Part shown: piece after piece, positions 37,617-46,519 of the stretch | Layout of the letters: each line of letters begins with the position of its first letter | How positions within the stretch are numbered: position 1 is the stretch's first letter | DNA from: Phycisphaerae bacterium | GTDB lineage: Bacteria; Planctomycetota; Phycisphaerae; UBA1845; Fen-1342 | DNA: 64,000 nt | Direction of reading: 5' to 3' | Assembly: GCA_017999985.1 (NCBI GenBank) | Contig: JAGNKU010000001.1 | Coordinates: 62,001-126,000, forward strand | Program-made: the position numbers and the translations under genes | The notes under the pieces: model-generated | Seen by the model: only the letters and a program-made list of their open reading frames with translations | Databases searched by the model: none | Told to the model about the DNA's origin: nothing

Positions 37617-37622
37617 TATAAT
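37617..37622 (+). promoter_or_regulatory. candidate -10 box for the LmbE-type gene
   Basis: An exact TATAAT lies 24 nt before the ATG of the deacetylase gene, preceded by GC and followed by CCC. The best -35 is a weak TCTGCA at 37595-37600 with a 16-bp spacer. The ribosome binding site GGAGAG follows. Confidence 0.4.
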
Positions 37623-37646
37623 CCCTCCAACGCAACGGAGAGTGCC

Positions 37647-38405
37647 ATGCCCGCGACCCTCGACATCATCTTCGCCATGCCGCACCCGGACGACGTGGAA
37701 ATCACCTGCGGCGGAACCATCGCCAAGCTGGTCCAGCTCGGCCACCAGGTCGGCGTCCTGCACATGACCAACGGCGAGCCGACGCCGCGCGGGACGCCGG
37801 AGATTCGCGCCCAGGAACTCGCGGCGGCATCCCATGCGCTGGGCGTCACGCACGTCGAGACGCTGCATCTGACCAATCGTGAGCTGATGGACGGCCCGCC
37901 GGCGCGCTACGCCGTCGCCACCGTCTTCCGGCGTTACCGCCCGCGGATCGTGGTCGGCATGGCGGGCCGCACGCCGGCCGCGTCGCCGGACCATTACCAG
38001 GCCCAGCTCATCCTGGAAGGCGCGCGGTTCTACGCGCAACTCACGAAGTGGGACGACCGTTTCGACGGTACCGCGCCACACCGCATCGACTGGCTCTGGT
38101 ACCGCCCCGTGTCGCTGGGGGCCGAGCAGGACAACTGGCCGGCGACGTTCGTGGTCGATGTCAGCGACGTCTACGAGCAGAAAATCGCGGCGATTTCCGC
38201 GTACCAGTCGCAGTTCGACGAGCAGCGCCTGGCGCGCCTGCTGCATCGCGTCCGCGCCCGCGATGCGAACGACGGCGCACGGGCGGGCTTCGAATACGGC
38301 GAGCTGTTCACGCTGCCGCATCCGCTGCCACTGCGTGACCCCGTCGCCCATTTCCGGGACCTGGGCCCGCTAACGCTGCCCGCGTATCCGCCGCGCTCCG
38401 GATGA
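37647..38405 (+). CDS. LmbE-family N-acetylglucosaminyl deacetylase (BshB1-like)
   Basis: A 252-residue zinc-dependent deacetylase of the LmbE/PIG-L family. The metal and catalytic motif MPHPDDVEITCGG lies at the N-terminus. HMTNGEPTPRGTPEIRAQE and SPDHYQAQ supply further conserved positions, with the His of SPDHY as the likely third metal ligand. The family includes BshB1 (bacillithiol synthesis) and antibiotic or GlcNAc-PI deacetylases. Bacillithiol is a plausible guess, but bshA and bshC are not in the window. ATG 37647 has GGAGAG upstream. No signal peptide. Confidence 0.88.
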   Translation: MPATLDIIFAMPHPDDVEITCGGTIAKLVQLGHQVGVLHMTNGEPTPRGTPEIRAQELAAASHALGVTHVETLHLTNRELMDGPPARYAVATVFRRYRPRIVVGMAGRTPAASPDHYQAQLILEGARFYAQLTKWDDRFDGTAPHRIDWLWYRPVSLGAEQDNWPATFVVDVSDVYEQKIAAISAYQSQFDEQRLARLLHRVRARDANDGARAGFEYGELFTLPHPLPLRDPVAHFRDLGPLTLPAYPPRSG

Positions 38406-38575
38406 TTCGGACCCGCATGGCGGACGTGGCCACGGGCCGCGGGCCAGCGACACGCGCTCCCCATACTGATATGTCATGCCGCAGCCCCGCACCGACGATG
38501 AACCGGTGCAGGCGCACCGTGGCCAGGCCGCTGCAGTGACGCCCTGCCTGCGCTGGATTATCGGAGGGCCGCAAT

Positions 38576-41302
38576 ATGCACGCGCGGTTTGAGGCTCGGG
38601 GCAAGACCGCAGCGCGGCGCGTGGGGCTGCTGATCGTGGCGGCCTGCACGGCCAGTGCCAACGCGCAGCTCAGCAGCCAGGAACTGGATGCGCTGCGCAC
38701 GCAGGGCCTGCGGGAAGGCTGGACCTTCACGATCGCGCAGACCCCCGCGACACAACGCGACCTGAGCACGCTGTGCAACCTGCGCATACCCCCGGAATGG
38801 GCGGCCCTGCCACTGAGGGCAACGCCGCGCGAGGCGCCCGCTGACCCCGTGCTCCGCGCGCTGCCCACCGCGTTTGACTGGCGCGCCGAAGGCGGCTGCA
38901 CACCCGTGAAAGACCAGGCGGACTGCGGCTCGTGCTGGGCGTTCGCGACGGTCGGGCCGCTGGAGTGCAACATCCTGATTCAGGACGCGGTCACCGTCGA
39001 CCTCGCCGAGCAGTGGCTGGTAAGCTGCAACACGCTGGGCTACGGCTGCGACGGCGGCTGGTTCGCGCACGAGCACCATCGGACACGGCCCGACGGCTGC
39101 GGCGGCGCGGGCGCCGTCCTGGAGGCCGCGTTCCCCTACGTGGCCGCGGACGTAGCCTGCGGCTGCCCCTACGTCCACGCGTACACCATCGCGGGGTGGG
39201 CGTACGTGGATACCGGCTCCGGCATTCCGACGGTCGACGCGATCAAGCAGGCGATCTACGCGCATGGCCCGGTCGCCGTGGGGGTCTACGTGGATGCGAC
39301 GTTCTCCGCGTACGGCGGCGGCGTCTACAACGCCTGCCCCGACGGGACGGTCAATCACGCCGTGGTGCTGGTGGGGTGGGACGACAGCCAGGGCACCGAG
39401 GGCGTGTGGATCCTGCGGAACTCGTGGGGAGCGGGTTGGGGCGAGGCCGGCTACATGCGCATCGAGTACAACTGCGCCCGCGTGGGATACGCCGCCAATT
39501 TCGTAGAATACCTCGGCGACGGGACGCGGTTGCTGGAGGTCACGCCGGCGGAGGCGGACTTCGGCACTTTGAATGCCGGCGAGACGGACACCATCACCTT
39601 GACCGTGAAGAACGTCGGCACGGGCACGGTGACCGGCACCGCCGCCGGGCTGACTGGGCCGTTCACGCTGGTCGGCAGCGGTGACTATGAACTCGACGCC
39701 GGCGAGACGACCACACTGACGGTGCAGTTCACCCCAACGCTGGTCGGCGACTTCAGCAGCACGCTGGCACTCTCCGGGCACGGCCTGACAACCGTGGCCG
39801 TCAGCGGCACGGCGACCGGCGACGGCGTGCCCGCCGACCGCTGCGCCGCGGCCCCCACGATCGGCGATGGCACCTACGCCGCCAGCACGACCGCGGCCGA
39901 CACGGAGCGGAATGCCGCGTGTGGCGGCGGCGGCGCGGGCGATGTCTGGTGGAAGTTCGCGCCCGCCGCCGACGGCATTGCCATCTTCGACACGGTGGGC
40001 AGTGACTTCGACACCGTCATCAGCGTCTATTCGGCGTGCGGGGGCGCTGAGCTCGGCTGCAACGATGACGCGGCCGTGGGCGTGGAGACGGCGCGCCTCT
40101 CGATCGCCGTCGCCGCGGGCCAGACGTATCTCGTGCGCGTGGCGGGCTGTGCCGGGGAGCGTGGCACCGTCGCGCTGGAGATCGTGACCACGCCGGAGCC
40201 GGTACAGATTTCAGGGCACGTGCGCGACGACGAAGGCGCACCGGTCAGCGGCGTGACCCTGAGCGGCTTGCCGGGCGACCCGCTGACTGACATCGACGGC
40301 ACATACGTGGCCGAAGTGCCGTATGACTTCAGTGACGTGGTGACGCCGGTGAAAGCGGGCTGGACCTTCACACCCGCCCAGCGGGTGTACGCCAGCATCA
40401 CGAGCGCGCAAGTGAACGAGAATTACCTCGCGACGCGCACGACATGCACGATCGCCGGGCGCGTGCTGACGCCGAGCGGCTCCCCCGTACCTTTTGTCAC
40501 CCTCAATGGGTTCCCGGACCCGGTGACGACCGGCGCGGACGGTACCTACACCGCTAAGGTCGCCTACGGCTTTACGGGTCACGCGGCCCCGCAACTCGCC
40601 GGTTACACGTTCGTGCCCAGCGGACGCGACTACGACGGCGTGCTGACGGACCGGCCAACGGACGACTACGAGGCGCTCCCGCTGTCCGGTGCGCTGCAAA
40701 TCGCGCTCGCACCCGCGGCGGTTCATCCGCTGGGGGCGGCATGGTGCGTGGACGGCGGTGACTGGCAGGCCAGCGGCGCGGCAGTGACGAACCTCGCGGT
40801 AGGCGCCCATACGGTCGACTATGCCCCCGTCGAGGGCTGGAGCGCTCCGCCGCGCGAGATCGTGAGCGTCGTCGCCGGCCAGACAGCGGTGCGCACCCGC
40901 ACCTATACGCCGCAGCGCTGCACGCTGAGCGTCGTCGTACACCCCCAGGAAGGCGGCGCCGTGTCAGCCACACCGGAACCTGACGACGCCGGGCAGTACG
41001 ACTACGGGACGGTCGTGACACTGAGGGCCGAACCGGCACGGGGCTATCGTCTGGCAGCGTGGTCGGGCACGGACGATGGTCCGTCCGGCGATCCGGCCGC
41101 GACGGTCACGCTGACAGGCGATGTCGCGGTGGTAGTCGAGTTCACGTCGGCGGCGGTCGCGGCGGGGTTCGACGACCAGGACGGCGGGTTGGCCCCGCTG
41201 GCGTGCGGCGGTGGCTGCGGCGCCGGTTCTTTCGGTTTGCTGCCGTTCATGATGGCCGGCCTGAGCGCGCTGAAATGGCGCCTGCGGCGCGGGCAGCGCT
41301 AG
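38576..41302 (+). CDS. secreted multidomain papain-like (C1A) cysteine peptidase
   Basis: A 908-residue exported protein. A signal peptide (about 1-30, ending SANAQ) and a short pro-region precede a C1A peptidase domain (about 95-310). Catalytic Cys120 is in DCGSCWAF, His261 in VNHAVVLVGW and Asn282 in RNSWGAGWG, so the triad is complete. Then come an ASPM/Hydin-like beta domain (about 320-415), a Cys-rich PPC-like domain (about 425-540), two carboxypeptidase-regulatory-like repeats (about 543-700), and an InlB-type bacterial repeat (about 780-865). The end reads CGGGCGAGSFG, a hydrophobic helix and RR, resembling a sorting tail. GGAGGG precedes ATG 38576. It is probably a surface-attached protease. 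Confidence 0.9.
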   Translation: MHARFEARGKTAARRVGLLIVAACTASANAQLSSQELDALRTQGLREGWTFTIAQTPATQRDLSTLCNLRIPPEWAALPLRATPREAPADPVLRALPTAFDWRAEGGCTPVKDQADCGSCWAFATVGPLECNILIQDAVTVDLAEQWLVSCNTLGYGCDGGWFAHEHHRTRPDGCGGAGAVLEAAFPYVAADVACGCPYVHAYTIAGWAYVDTGSGIPTVDAIKQAIYAHGPVAVGVYVDATFSAYGGGVYNACPDGTVNHAVVLVGWDDSQGTEGVWILRNSWGAGWGEAGYMRIEYNCARVGYAANFVEYLGDGTRLLEVTPAEADFGTLNAGETDTITLTVKNVGTGTVTGTAAGLTGPFTLVGSGDYELDAGETTTLTVQFTPTLVGDFSSTLALSGHGLTTVAVSGTATGDGVPADRCAAAPTIGDGTYAASTTAADTERNAACGGGGAGDVWWKFAPAADGIAIFDTVGSDFDTVISVYSACGGAELGCNDDAAVGVETARLSIAVAAGQTYLVRVAGCAGERGTVALEIVTTPEPVQISGHVRDDEGAPVSGVTLSGLPGDPLTDIDGTYVAEVPYDFSDVVTPVKAGWTFTPAQRVYASITSAQVNENYLATRTTCTIAGRVLTPSGSPVPFVTLNGFPDPVTTGADGTYTAKVAYGFTGHAAPQLAGYTFVPSGRDYDGVLTDRPTDDYEALPLSGALQIALAPAAVHPLGAAWCVDGGDWQASGAAVTNLAVGAHTVDYAPVEGWSAPPREIVSVVAGQTAVRTRTYTPQRCTLSVVVHPQEGGAVSATPEPDDAGQYDYGTVVTLRAEPARGYRLAAWSGTDDGPSGDPAATVTLTGDVAVVVEFTSAAVAAGFDDQDGGLAPLACGGGCGAGSFGLLPFMMAGLSALKWRLRRGQR

Positions 41303-41333
41303 CGTTCGAGGCGACAGAGCCGGGGATGCGGTT

Positions 41334-41939
41334 TCAGGGCGCCGCCGAACCGCGGGTGGCGGTCGCGCCGGGCTCGGCAGTCACGGATTCAGCCGCGCGC
41401 AGGTGGGCAACGTCGGCGGCGAATTCGCGCTGGAACGTCTGCACCTCGACGGGCATTTCCTCGACGACGGCCCGCCCAGTCACGCGCGTGCCGTCCTCGG
41501 TGAGCACGTCCACATCCAGGCGTCGCTGACGCGGGGCGAGGAACACCTTTTGAAAGCGGATGGTGCCCTCCACAAAATCGCTGCGGCCCGCAAGCGCCCC
41601 CAGCTCCTGGATGAGAAAGCCGCGGACGCCCGCGTGCTGCTCTGTCGAGACCGGCACGGTCCCAAGGGTGTCGGGGAAAATCAGCCAGACCACGAAGGCC
41701 CGCGGCCCACCCGCGGACCCTGGCAGCGGAAAGGCCAACGCGCACATGCGCTCATCACCGTCGGCGGCATGACACGCACGCGCCGCGGTCAACTTCAGGT
41801 TCTGCTGCGATGGCGGCGCGAACGGCTGGTGCAGCACGAACTCGCCGTTGGGGACGCAGCCGGCCAGTCCCAAAACGCACAGAGTGACCCAGCCCAGGCG
41901 GCCCAGGATCCGGAAAACACCAGACGAGAGGTGATGCAT
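41334..41939 (-). CDS. lipoprotein of unknown function
   Basis: A 201-residue protein with a clear lipoprotein signal: a basic n-region, hydrophobic core and the lipobox VLGLAGC (Cys about 28). The mature part has a beta-rich central domain, AFVVWLIFPDTLGTVPVS and IRFQKVFLAPRQRRLDVDVLTEDGTRVTGR, with a helical, acidic C-terminus. I do not recognise the family. It converges on the protease gene with 31 bp between stops. ATG 41939 is the only sensible start. Confidence 0.7.
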   Translation of the reverse strand: MHHLSSGVFRILGRLGWVTLCVLGLAGCVPNGEFVLHQPFAPPSQQNLKLTAARACHAADGDERMCALAFPLPGSAGGPRAFVVWLIFPDTLGTVPVSTEQHAGVRGFLIQELGALAGRSDFVEGTIRFQKVFLAPRQRRLDVDVLTEDGTRVTGRAVVEEMPVEVQTFQREFAADVAHLRAAESVTAEPGATATRGSAAP

Positions 41940-42099
41940 GGCGTTAGCATAAACACCCAGCCGCCGGCTGGCCAGCCGCGGAACAGACCGCCCTCGCCCG
42001 TCCCGGCACGAATTACCGGCCGTGTAACCGCGCAGGGGAGCCGCTTTTCCAGCGCGCGGCCCTTCCTAAGCCCGCCCAGCCAGCGGTATCATACCCGGA

Positions 42100-42588
42100 A
42101 TGCTGGCTTTACGGGCGGACAAGTGGGTGCGCGTCAGCTCCGGACTGGCGCTGCTGGTGCTCCTGGCGGCACAGGAGAAGGCATACCCGTGGCTCGCCCA
42201 CACGGTCACGGAAGAGGCCCCGGCCACCACCGCCAGCGTGCCGGACGACGGTGAGGACGCCACTGACAAGCCAGCGCCCAAGCGCCTGCCGCACCTGCTG
42301 CCGGATCCGCCCACACCGCGCTGGCCGGCGGGATGGCAACACGGCGTGCTGCGTCAGTTCGGCGGCACCCGCGACAGCATCGTGTGCTGCGGGGAGTGCC
42401 GCCCGACGACCGGAGCGTCCGCCTGGCTGCCGGAAACAAGCGACGCCTGTGCGTGGCGCGCGCTCGAACCACTCCGCGAGAGTCTGGATACGAACGGGCC
42501 GACGACGATTGCGCCTCCAGCGCGCGACCCGGCCGTTACTTCCGCCATCACCCGCACGGGGCCCCCGCTGCCGCGGAGCGCTGCATAG
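42100..42588 (+). CDS. small hypothetical protein with N-terminal helix
   Basis: A 162-residue possible protein. An N-terminal hydrophobic segment (about 13-27) could be a signal anchor; the rest is Pro/Ala-rich with CCGEC near residue 95. Third codon positions are mostly G/C, as in real genes here. No Shine-Dalgarno sequence precedes the ATG; instead a TATCAT box inside the palindrome GGTATCATACC (42085-42095) ends a few bases upstream, so any transcript might be leaderless. The function is unknown, and the frame could be spurious. Confidence 0.4.
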   Translation: MLALRADKWVRVSSGLALLVLLAAQEKAYPWLAHTVTEEAPATTASVPDDGEDATDKPAPKRLPHLLPDPPTPRWPAGWQHGVLRQFGGTRDSIVCCGECRPTTGASAWLPETSDACAWRALEPLRESLDTNGPTTIAPPARDPAVTSAITRTGPPLPRSAA

Positions 42589-42666
42589 CCGATCTGGCTC
42601 AGGCCGCCGGAGCGGTCCGGCCAGCGACACCCGGATTCATCTGCTTTTGTACATCCATTCATTTGA

Positions 42667-42678
42667 CCTCGTACGAGG
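42667..42678. repeat. 12-bp perfect palindrome before secDF
   Basis: CCTCGTACGAGG lies 9 bp upstream of the SecDF start codon and includes the GAGG of the ribosome binding site. It could be an operator or could sequester the ribosome binding site; it may also be chance. Confidence 0.35.
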
Positions 42679-42687
42679 AAACGAACC

Positions 42688-45600
42688 ATGGGAAAAGACG
42701 TGGGTCAACGTCTCATCATCATCGCGATCGCGATTGTGATCGCTTTCGTGCTGCTGTGGCCGCCGAGCCAGAAGCTGCGGCCGGGGCTGGACATTGCGGG
42801 CGGCACATCGCTGATTTTTGAAATCGACACGAAGGACGCCGAGGCGAGCGCGAACCTGGCCGAGGCGGTCAAGACGCAATTGCAGAAGCGCGTCGACCCG
42901 GCGGGCGTGTACAACCTGACCTGGCGCGTGCATGGGCGCAACCGCATCGAGGTGCAGATGCCGCTGCCGCCCAAGGAAGCCACGGCGCGGCGCGAGGCCT
43001 ACGCCCAGGCACTGGACAAGCTGTATTCGTTCGAGTTACGGCGCGGGGCCGTTGAAGCCGCGCTGCGCGAGCCGCCCGAACAGCGCAGTATCGCGCTGCA
43101 ACAGCTCGCGCGGGGCCGGGCCGACGCGGCTACCGCGGCCCTGACGGGCGCGGACACGGCGGCGCTGCGGGCGGCCATCGAACAGGTGGTCGCCACGCGG
43201 CAGGCCCTGCTGGAGGAAGCCGCGCGGCGCTGGGACGCGCAGCAGGCCGCCGAGGCGGCGCGGGCGCGCGGCCCCGTGCCCGCCGAGCCCGCCGCGGAGG
43301 CCACCACCCAGGCGACCAGCGTTCCGGCCACGCAGACGGCGGAGAGCCTCCAGGAGGCCTATCGCGACGCGACCGAGCTGTTCGAGGACGCGATGCAGGA
43401 CGTGCTGGCTTCCAACCTGAATCGCCGGCGCTTCGAGGAAATCCTGGAGCTGGAGACCAAGTCGGAGACGCGGCGCAAGAGCCTGCCGGAAATTCGGACG
43501 GCGCACGCGGATTTGCACGATCTGATCGACGACGTCGTCACCAAGCATACCATCTGGCGGAGCGGCAAGCGCTTCCTGGACAGCCCGAACGATTTGAAGC
43601 GCCTGCTGCGCGGGGCGGGCAAGCTCGAGTTCCGCATTCTGGCGCAGCCGGATGCGTCGAATCCGACCAAGTACGACCGCTACCGCGAGCAGCTCAAGGA
43701 CGGCCGCCCGCGCCGGCCGCAGGACGAATACGGCTGGTTCAAGGTCGACAATCCGCTGCAGTTCTTCAACCAGAACTCGCCGGCCGCGCTGGAGCAGTTC
43801 GACCCGCGGCGCAGCAGCCGGGAGGTGGTGGAGAAGATCGACAACGACTACTGGGTGCTGGCCCACATGTCGGCCAACGAGGGCTTGCTGCAGGACGTGC
43901 AGGGGCAGCGCCGCTGGCGGCTGAACGGGGCCCAGATCGACCGCGACCAGCACGGCCGCCTGAGCGTGAGCTTCCAACTTGACGACGTGGGGGGCCTGCT
44001 GTTCGGGAACCTGACGCGGCGCAACATCGACCGCCAGTTGTGCATCATGGTCGACGACGTGGCCTACTCGGCAGCCCAGATCCAGAGCGTGATCCATACG
44101 CACGGGCAGATCACCGGCGATTTCAGCCCGGAGAAGGTGTCGTACCTCGTGCAGACCATGCAGGGCGGTACGCTGCAGGCCCGGCTCAAGGACACGCCGC
44201 TCTCGGAGCGCACGATCGGCTCGAGCCTGGGCGAGACCAACCGCGACGCGGCCGTGCGGGCCGGCCTGATCGCGACGCTGGCGGTGATCGCCATCATGCT
44301 GATCTACTACATGATCTGCGGCGCGATCGCGAACGTCGCGATGCTGCTGAACGTGTTCCTGACGCTGTCGGCCCTGGCCATGCTGGGGGCCCGCATCACG
44401 CTGGACGGCATCGCCGGCCTGATCCTGGCGGTCGGCATGGCGGTCGATGCCAACGTGCTGATCTACGAGCGCATGCGCGAGGAGAAGGAGCGCGGCGGCT
44501 CGCTGCGGATGATCATCAAGAACGGCTTTGACCGGGCGTTCTCGACGATTTTCGACTCGAACATGACCACGCTGCTGACCTGCGTGATCATCTACTACGT
44601 CGGCAGCGAAGAGGTCAAGGGCTTCGGCCTGACGCTGGGTTGGGGCATCGCCCTGAACCTGTTCACAGCCGTCTTCGTCACCCGCACGCTGTTCGACCTC
44701 CTGCTCAAGTTCAACCTGCTCAAAGACGTCAAGATGCTCAAGCTGATCGGCGTGCCGAAGGTTGACTGGATCGGCAAGTCGAAGATCGTCGTGCCCATCA
44801 CCGTGGCGGTCACGCTCGCCGGGCTGGCGCTGCTCTTCGCCCGTGGCAAGGACAACGTGTTCGACATCGAGTTCCTCGGCGGGGTCGCCGCGGAGTTCGA
44901 AGTGAAGGAAAAGGGCCTCGACGACGTCGCGATCGGCAAGCGCCTGACCCAGGTCAGCGAGAACCTGAAGCAGGACGCCCGCCAGCTCGACCAGGTCAGC
45001 GTGACCGCGGTCGTCGGTCAGCCCGGCGCGTTTGACGTGCAGCTCGCCGGCGTCGCGGCCCCGCGCCTGGCCGCCATGTTGACCGAGCCGCTGGAGGCCG
45101 CCGAGTTGCTGGCGCGCGGTTCAGCGGCGCCCGAGAGCGGCAGCGGGCCGTGGCGGGTGCGCCTGCAGCAGGATCTGACGGCCGAGCAGTTGGCGGCGAA
45201 GATCCAGCAGTTGCGCGGCACGGTCCTGCAGACCCTCGACAACCTGGAGCGCGCGAACGTCAACGCCGTGCTGGCGGTGGGCGGCGTGGCCCAGGACGGC
45301 CTGATCTGGAACGTCACGACGACCGCGGACAACATGCGTCTGGTGGAACATGCCCTGAAGATCGCGATCGGCGACGAGATGCGCGTGCAGCCCAGCGTGA
45401 CCTACACGTTCCATGGGCACGACGAGCGGCCATACGCTATCACGGAGCGGCTGCTCGACATCGTGGTGCCAGGGCTGCCGTCCGGCGTGAATGCCGACCT
45501 GACCGACTACCTCGGCGGGGCGGCGATCCACCTGACCGATCTCAACCCGCCGCAGTCGGTCACGGCGCTGCGCACGCGACTGGAAAACATGCACTTCCAG

Positions 45601-46425
45601 CCGGATTTCCAGGACCTGCCGAAGCGGCAGTTCCAGGTGATCGGCGTCGCGCCCGCGGGCGGCACCGACGACAAGGGCGAGGCGCTGCAGAGCAGCGTGG
45701 TGATCGTCACGGTGGACCCGGACATCCTGTACCGCAACGATCCGCAGACCTGGTACAGCGGCTTCGCACAGGGCGAGCTGCGCCTGGTGCAAACGGCGCT
45801 GGGCACGGAACAGAACCTGCGCAAGGTGATGCAGTTCAAGCCGCAGATCGCGGCCCGGGCTTCGCAGCAGGCGTCCATGGCCCTGGTCCTGTCGTGGGCG
45901 ATGATCGTCGTCTACATCTGGATCCGGTTCGGCAAGCTGTCGTTCGGCATGGGTGGCGTCGTGGCCCTGGTGCACGACGTGCTGCTCGCGCTGGCGTTCG
46001 TCGGCTTTGCGGGCTACCTGTCCAACACGGGCGCCGGCAAAGCCCTGTTGATCGAGGACTTCAAAATCAACATGCCGATCGTGGCGGCGCTGCTCACGGT
46101 CATCGGTTACTCGGTCAACGACAAGATCGTGCTGTTCGACCGGATCCGCGAGCTGCGCGGGCGGCTGGGCCAGGTGTCGACCGAAATGGTGAACGAGGCC
46201 ATCAACCAGTGCATGTCCCGGACGATCCTGACCGGCGGCGCCGTGCTGGTCGTGCTCATCATCTTGTACATCTGGGGCGGCAGCAGCATCCGCGGGTTCA
46301 ACTACTGCATGTTCATCGGCGTGGTCGGCGGAACCTACTCGTCGATCTCGATCGCCACGATGATCGTGCTGCTCCAACTCAGCCGCAGACGATCCGGCGC
46401 CCTGTCCGCGCCGCGCTCGGCGTAG
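42688..46425 (+). CDS. secDF: fused protein translocase subunit SecDF
   Basis: A 1245-residue SecD-SecF fusion that uses the proton gradient to drive late steps of Sec export. The SecD half has RPGLDIAGGTSL near the start and AVGMAVDANVLIYERMREE (Asp587) in its membrane domain. The SecF half has DIEFLGGVAAEF and VIGYSVNDKIVLFDRIRE. Each half has six predicted helices. An Ala/Glu/Arg-rich insertion of about 170 residues (about 115-290) interrupts the first periplasmic domain, and the SecF periplasmic part is also enlarged, so the protein is longer than usual fusions (about 750-1000). The start is ATG 42688 with GAGGA upstream. Confidence 0.96.
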   Translation: MGKDVGQRLIIIAIAIVIAFVLLWPPSQKLRPGLDIAGGTSLIFEIDTKDAEASANLAEAVKTQLQKRVDPAGVYNLTWRVHGRNRIEVQMPLPPKEATARREAYAQALDKLYSFELRRGAVEAALREPPEQRSIALQQLARGRADAATAALTGADTAALRAAIEQVVATRQALLEEAARRWDAQQAAEAARARGPVPAEPAAEATTQATSVPATQTAESLQEAYRDATELFEDAMQDVLASNLNRRRFEEILELETKSETRRKSLPEIRTAHADLHDLIDDVVTKHTIWRSGKRFLDSPNDLKRLLRGAGKLEFRILAQPDASNPTKYDRYREQLKDGRPRRPQDEYGWFKVDNPLQFFNQNSPAALEQFDPRRSSREVVEKIDNDYWVLAHMSANEGLLQDVQGQRRWRLNGAQIDRDQHGRLSVSFQLDDVGGLLFGNLTRRNIDRQLCIMVDDVAYSAAQIQSVIHTHGQITGDFSPEKVSYLVQTMQGGTLQARLKDTPLSERTIGSSLGETNRDAAVRAGLIATLAVIAIMLIYYMICGAIANVAMLLNVFLTLSALAMLGARITLDGIAGLILAVGMAVDANVLIYERMREEKERGGSLRMIIKNGFDRAFSTIFDSNMTTLLTCVIIYYVGSEEVKGFGLTLGWGIALNLFTAVFVTRTLFDLLLKFNLLKDVKMLKLIGVPKVDWIGKSKIVVPITVAVTLAGLALLFARGKDNVFDIEFLGGVAAEFEVKEKGLDDVAIGKRLTQVSENLKQDARQLDQVSVTAVVGQPGAFDVQLAGVAAPRLAAMLTEPLEAAELLARGSAAPESGSGPWRVRLQQDLTAEQLAAKIQQLRGTVLQTLDNLERANVNAVLAVGGVAQDGLIWNVTTTADNMRLVEHALKIAIGDEMRVQPSVTYTFHGHDERPYAITERLLDIVVPGLPSGVNADLTDYLGGAAIHLTDLNPPQSVTALRTRLENMHFQPDFQDLPKRQFQVIGVAPAGGTDDKGEALQSSVVIVTVDPDILYRNDPQTWYSGFAQGELRLVQTALGTEQNLRKVMQFKPQIAARASQQASMALVLSWAMIVVYIWIRFGKLSFGMGGVVALVHDVLLALAFVGFAGYLSNTGAGKALLIEDFKINMPIVAALLTVIGYSVNDKIVLFDRIRELRGRLGQVSTEMVNEAINQCMSRTILTGGAVLVVLIILYIWGGSSIRGFNYCMFIGVVGGTYSSISIATMIVLLQLSRRRSGALSAPRSA

Positions 46426-46453
46426 CGCCACGCTGTCTTGAACACCTTACCAG

Positions 46454-46462
46454 TGCTATAAT
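46454..46462 (+). promoter_or_regulatory. extended -10 promoter element for the LysM gene
   Basis: TGCTATAAT is a perfect extended -10 (TGn plus TATAAT). A TTGAAC lies upstream, but at 13 bp it is too close to act as a normal -35. The expected transcription start (about 46469) falls inside the left arm of the hairpin that follows. Confidence 0.5.
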
Positions 46463-46463
46463 G

Positions 46464-46498
46464 CTGCCCGGCCCGCGCAGGACGCGCGGGCCGGGCAG
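46464..46498. repeat. perfect 15-bp inverted repeat between secDF and the LysM gene
   Basis: CTGCCCGGCCCGCGC (46464-46478), loop AGGAC, then GCGCGGGCCGGGCAG (46484-46498): all 15 pairs match. It lies 38 bp after the secDF stop and 21 bp before the LysM start codon. It may act as the secDF terminator, although only a short T-run (CTTTG) follows, or as a binding site at the downstream promoter. Confidence 0.8.
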
Positions 46499-46519
46499 GC
46501 TGCTTTGCGAGGGACGGCG

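Larger units (their letters stand above)
37200..37646. other. intergenic region with hairpins and repeats
   Basis: This is a 447-bp region without a gene between two divergently transcribed genes. Its central 240 bp hold a series of perfect short hairpins and a tandem octamer repeat (described separately), and its right end holds a TATAAT box. The part next to the accessory gene (37200-37285) is unremarkable. Confidence 0.7.

Noticed and set aside
42109-42630. Minus-strand frame opposite the small hypothetical gene
   Set aside because: It is Arg-rich with no hydrophobic or conserved segment; the plus-strand frame has better third-position bias.
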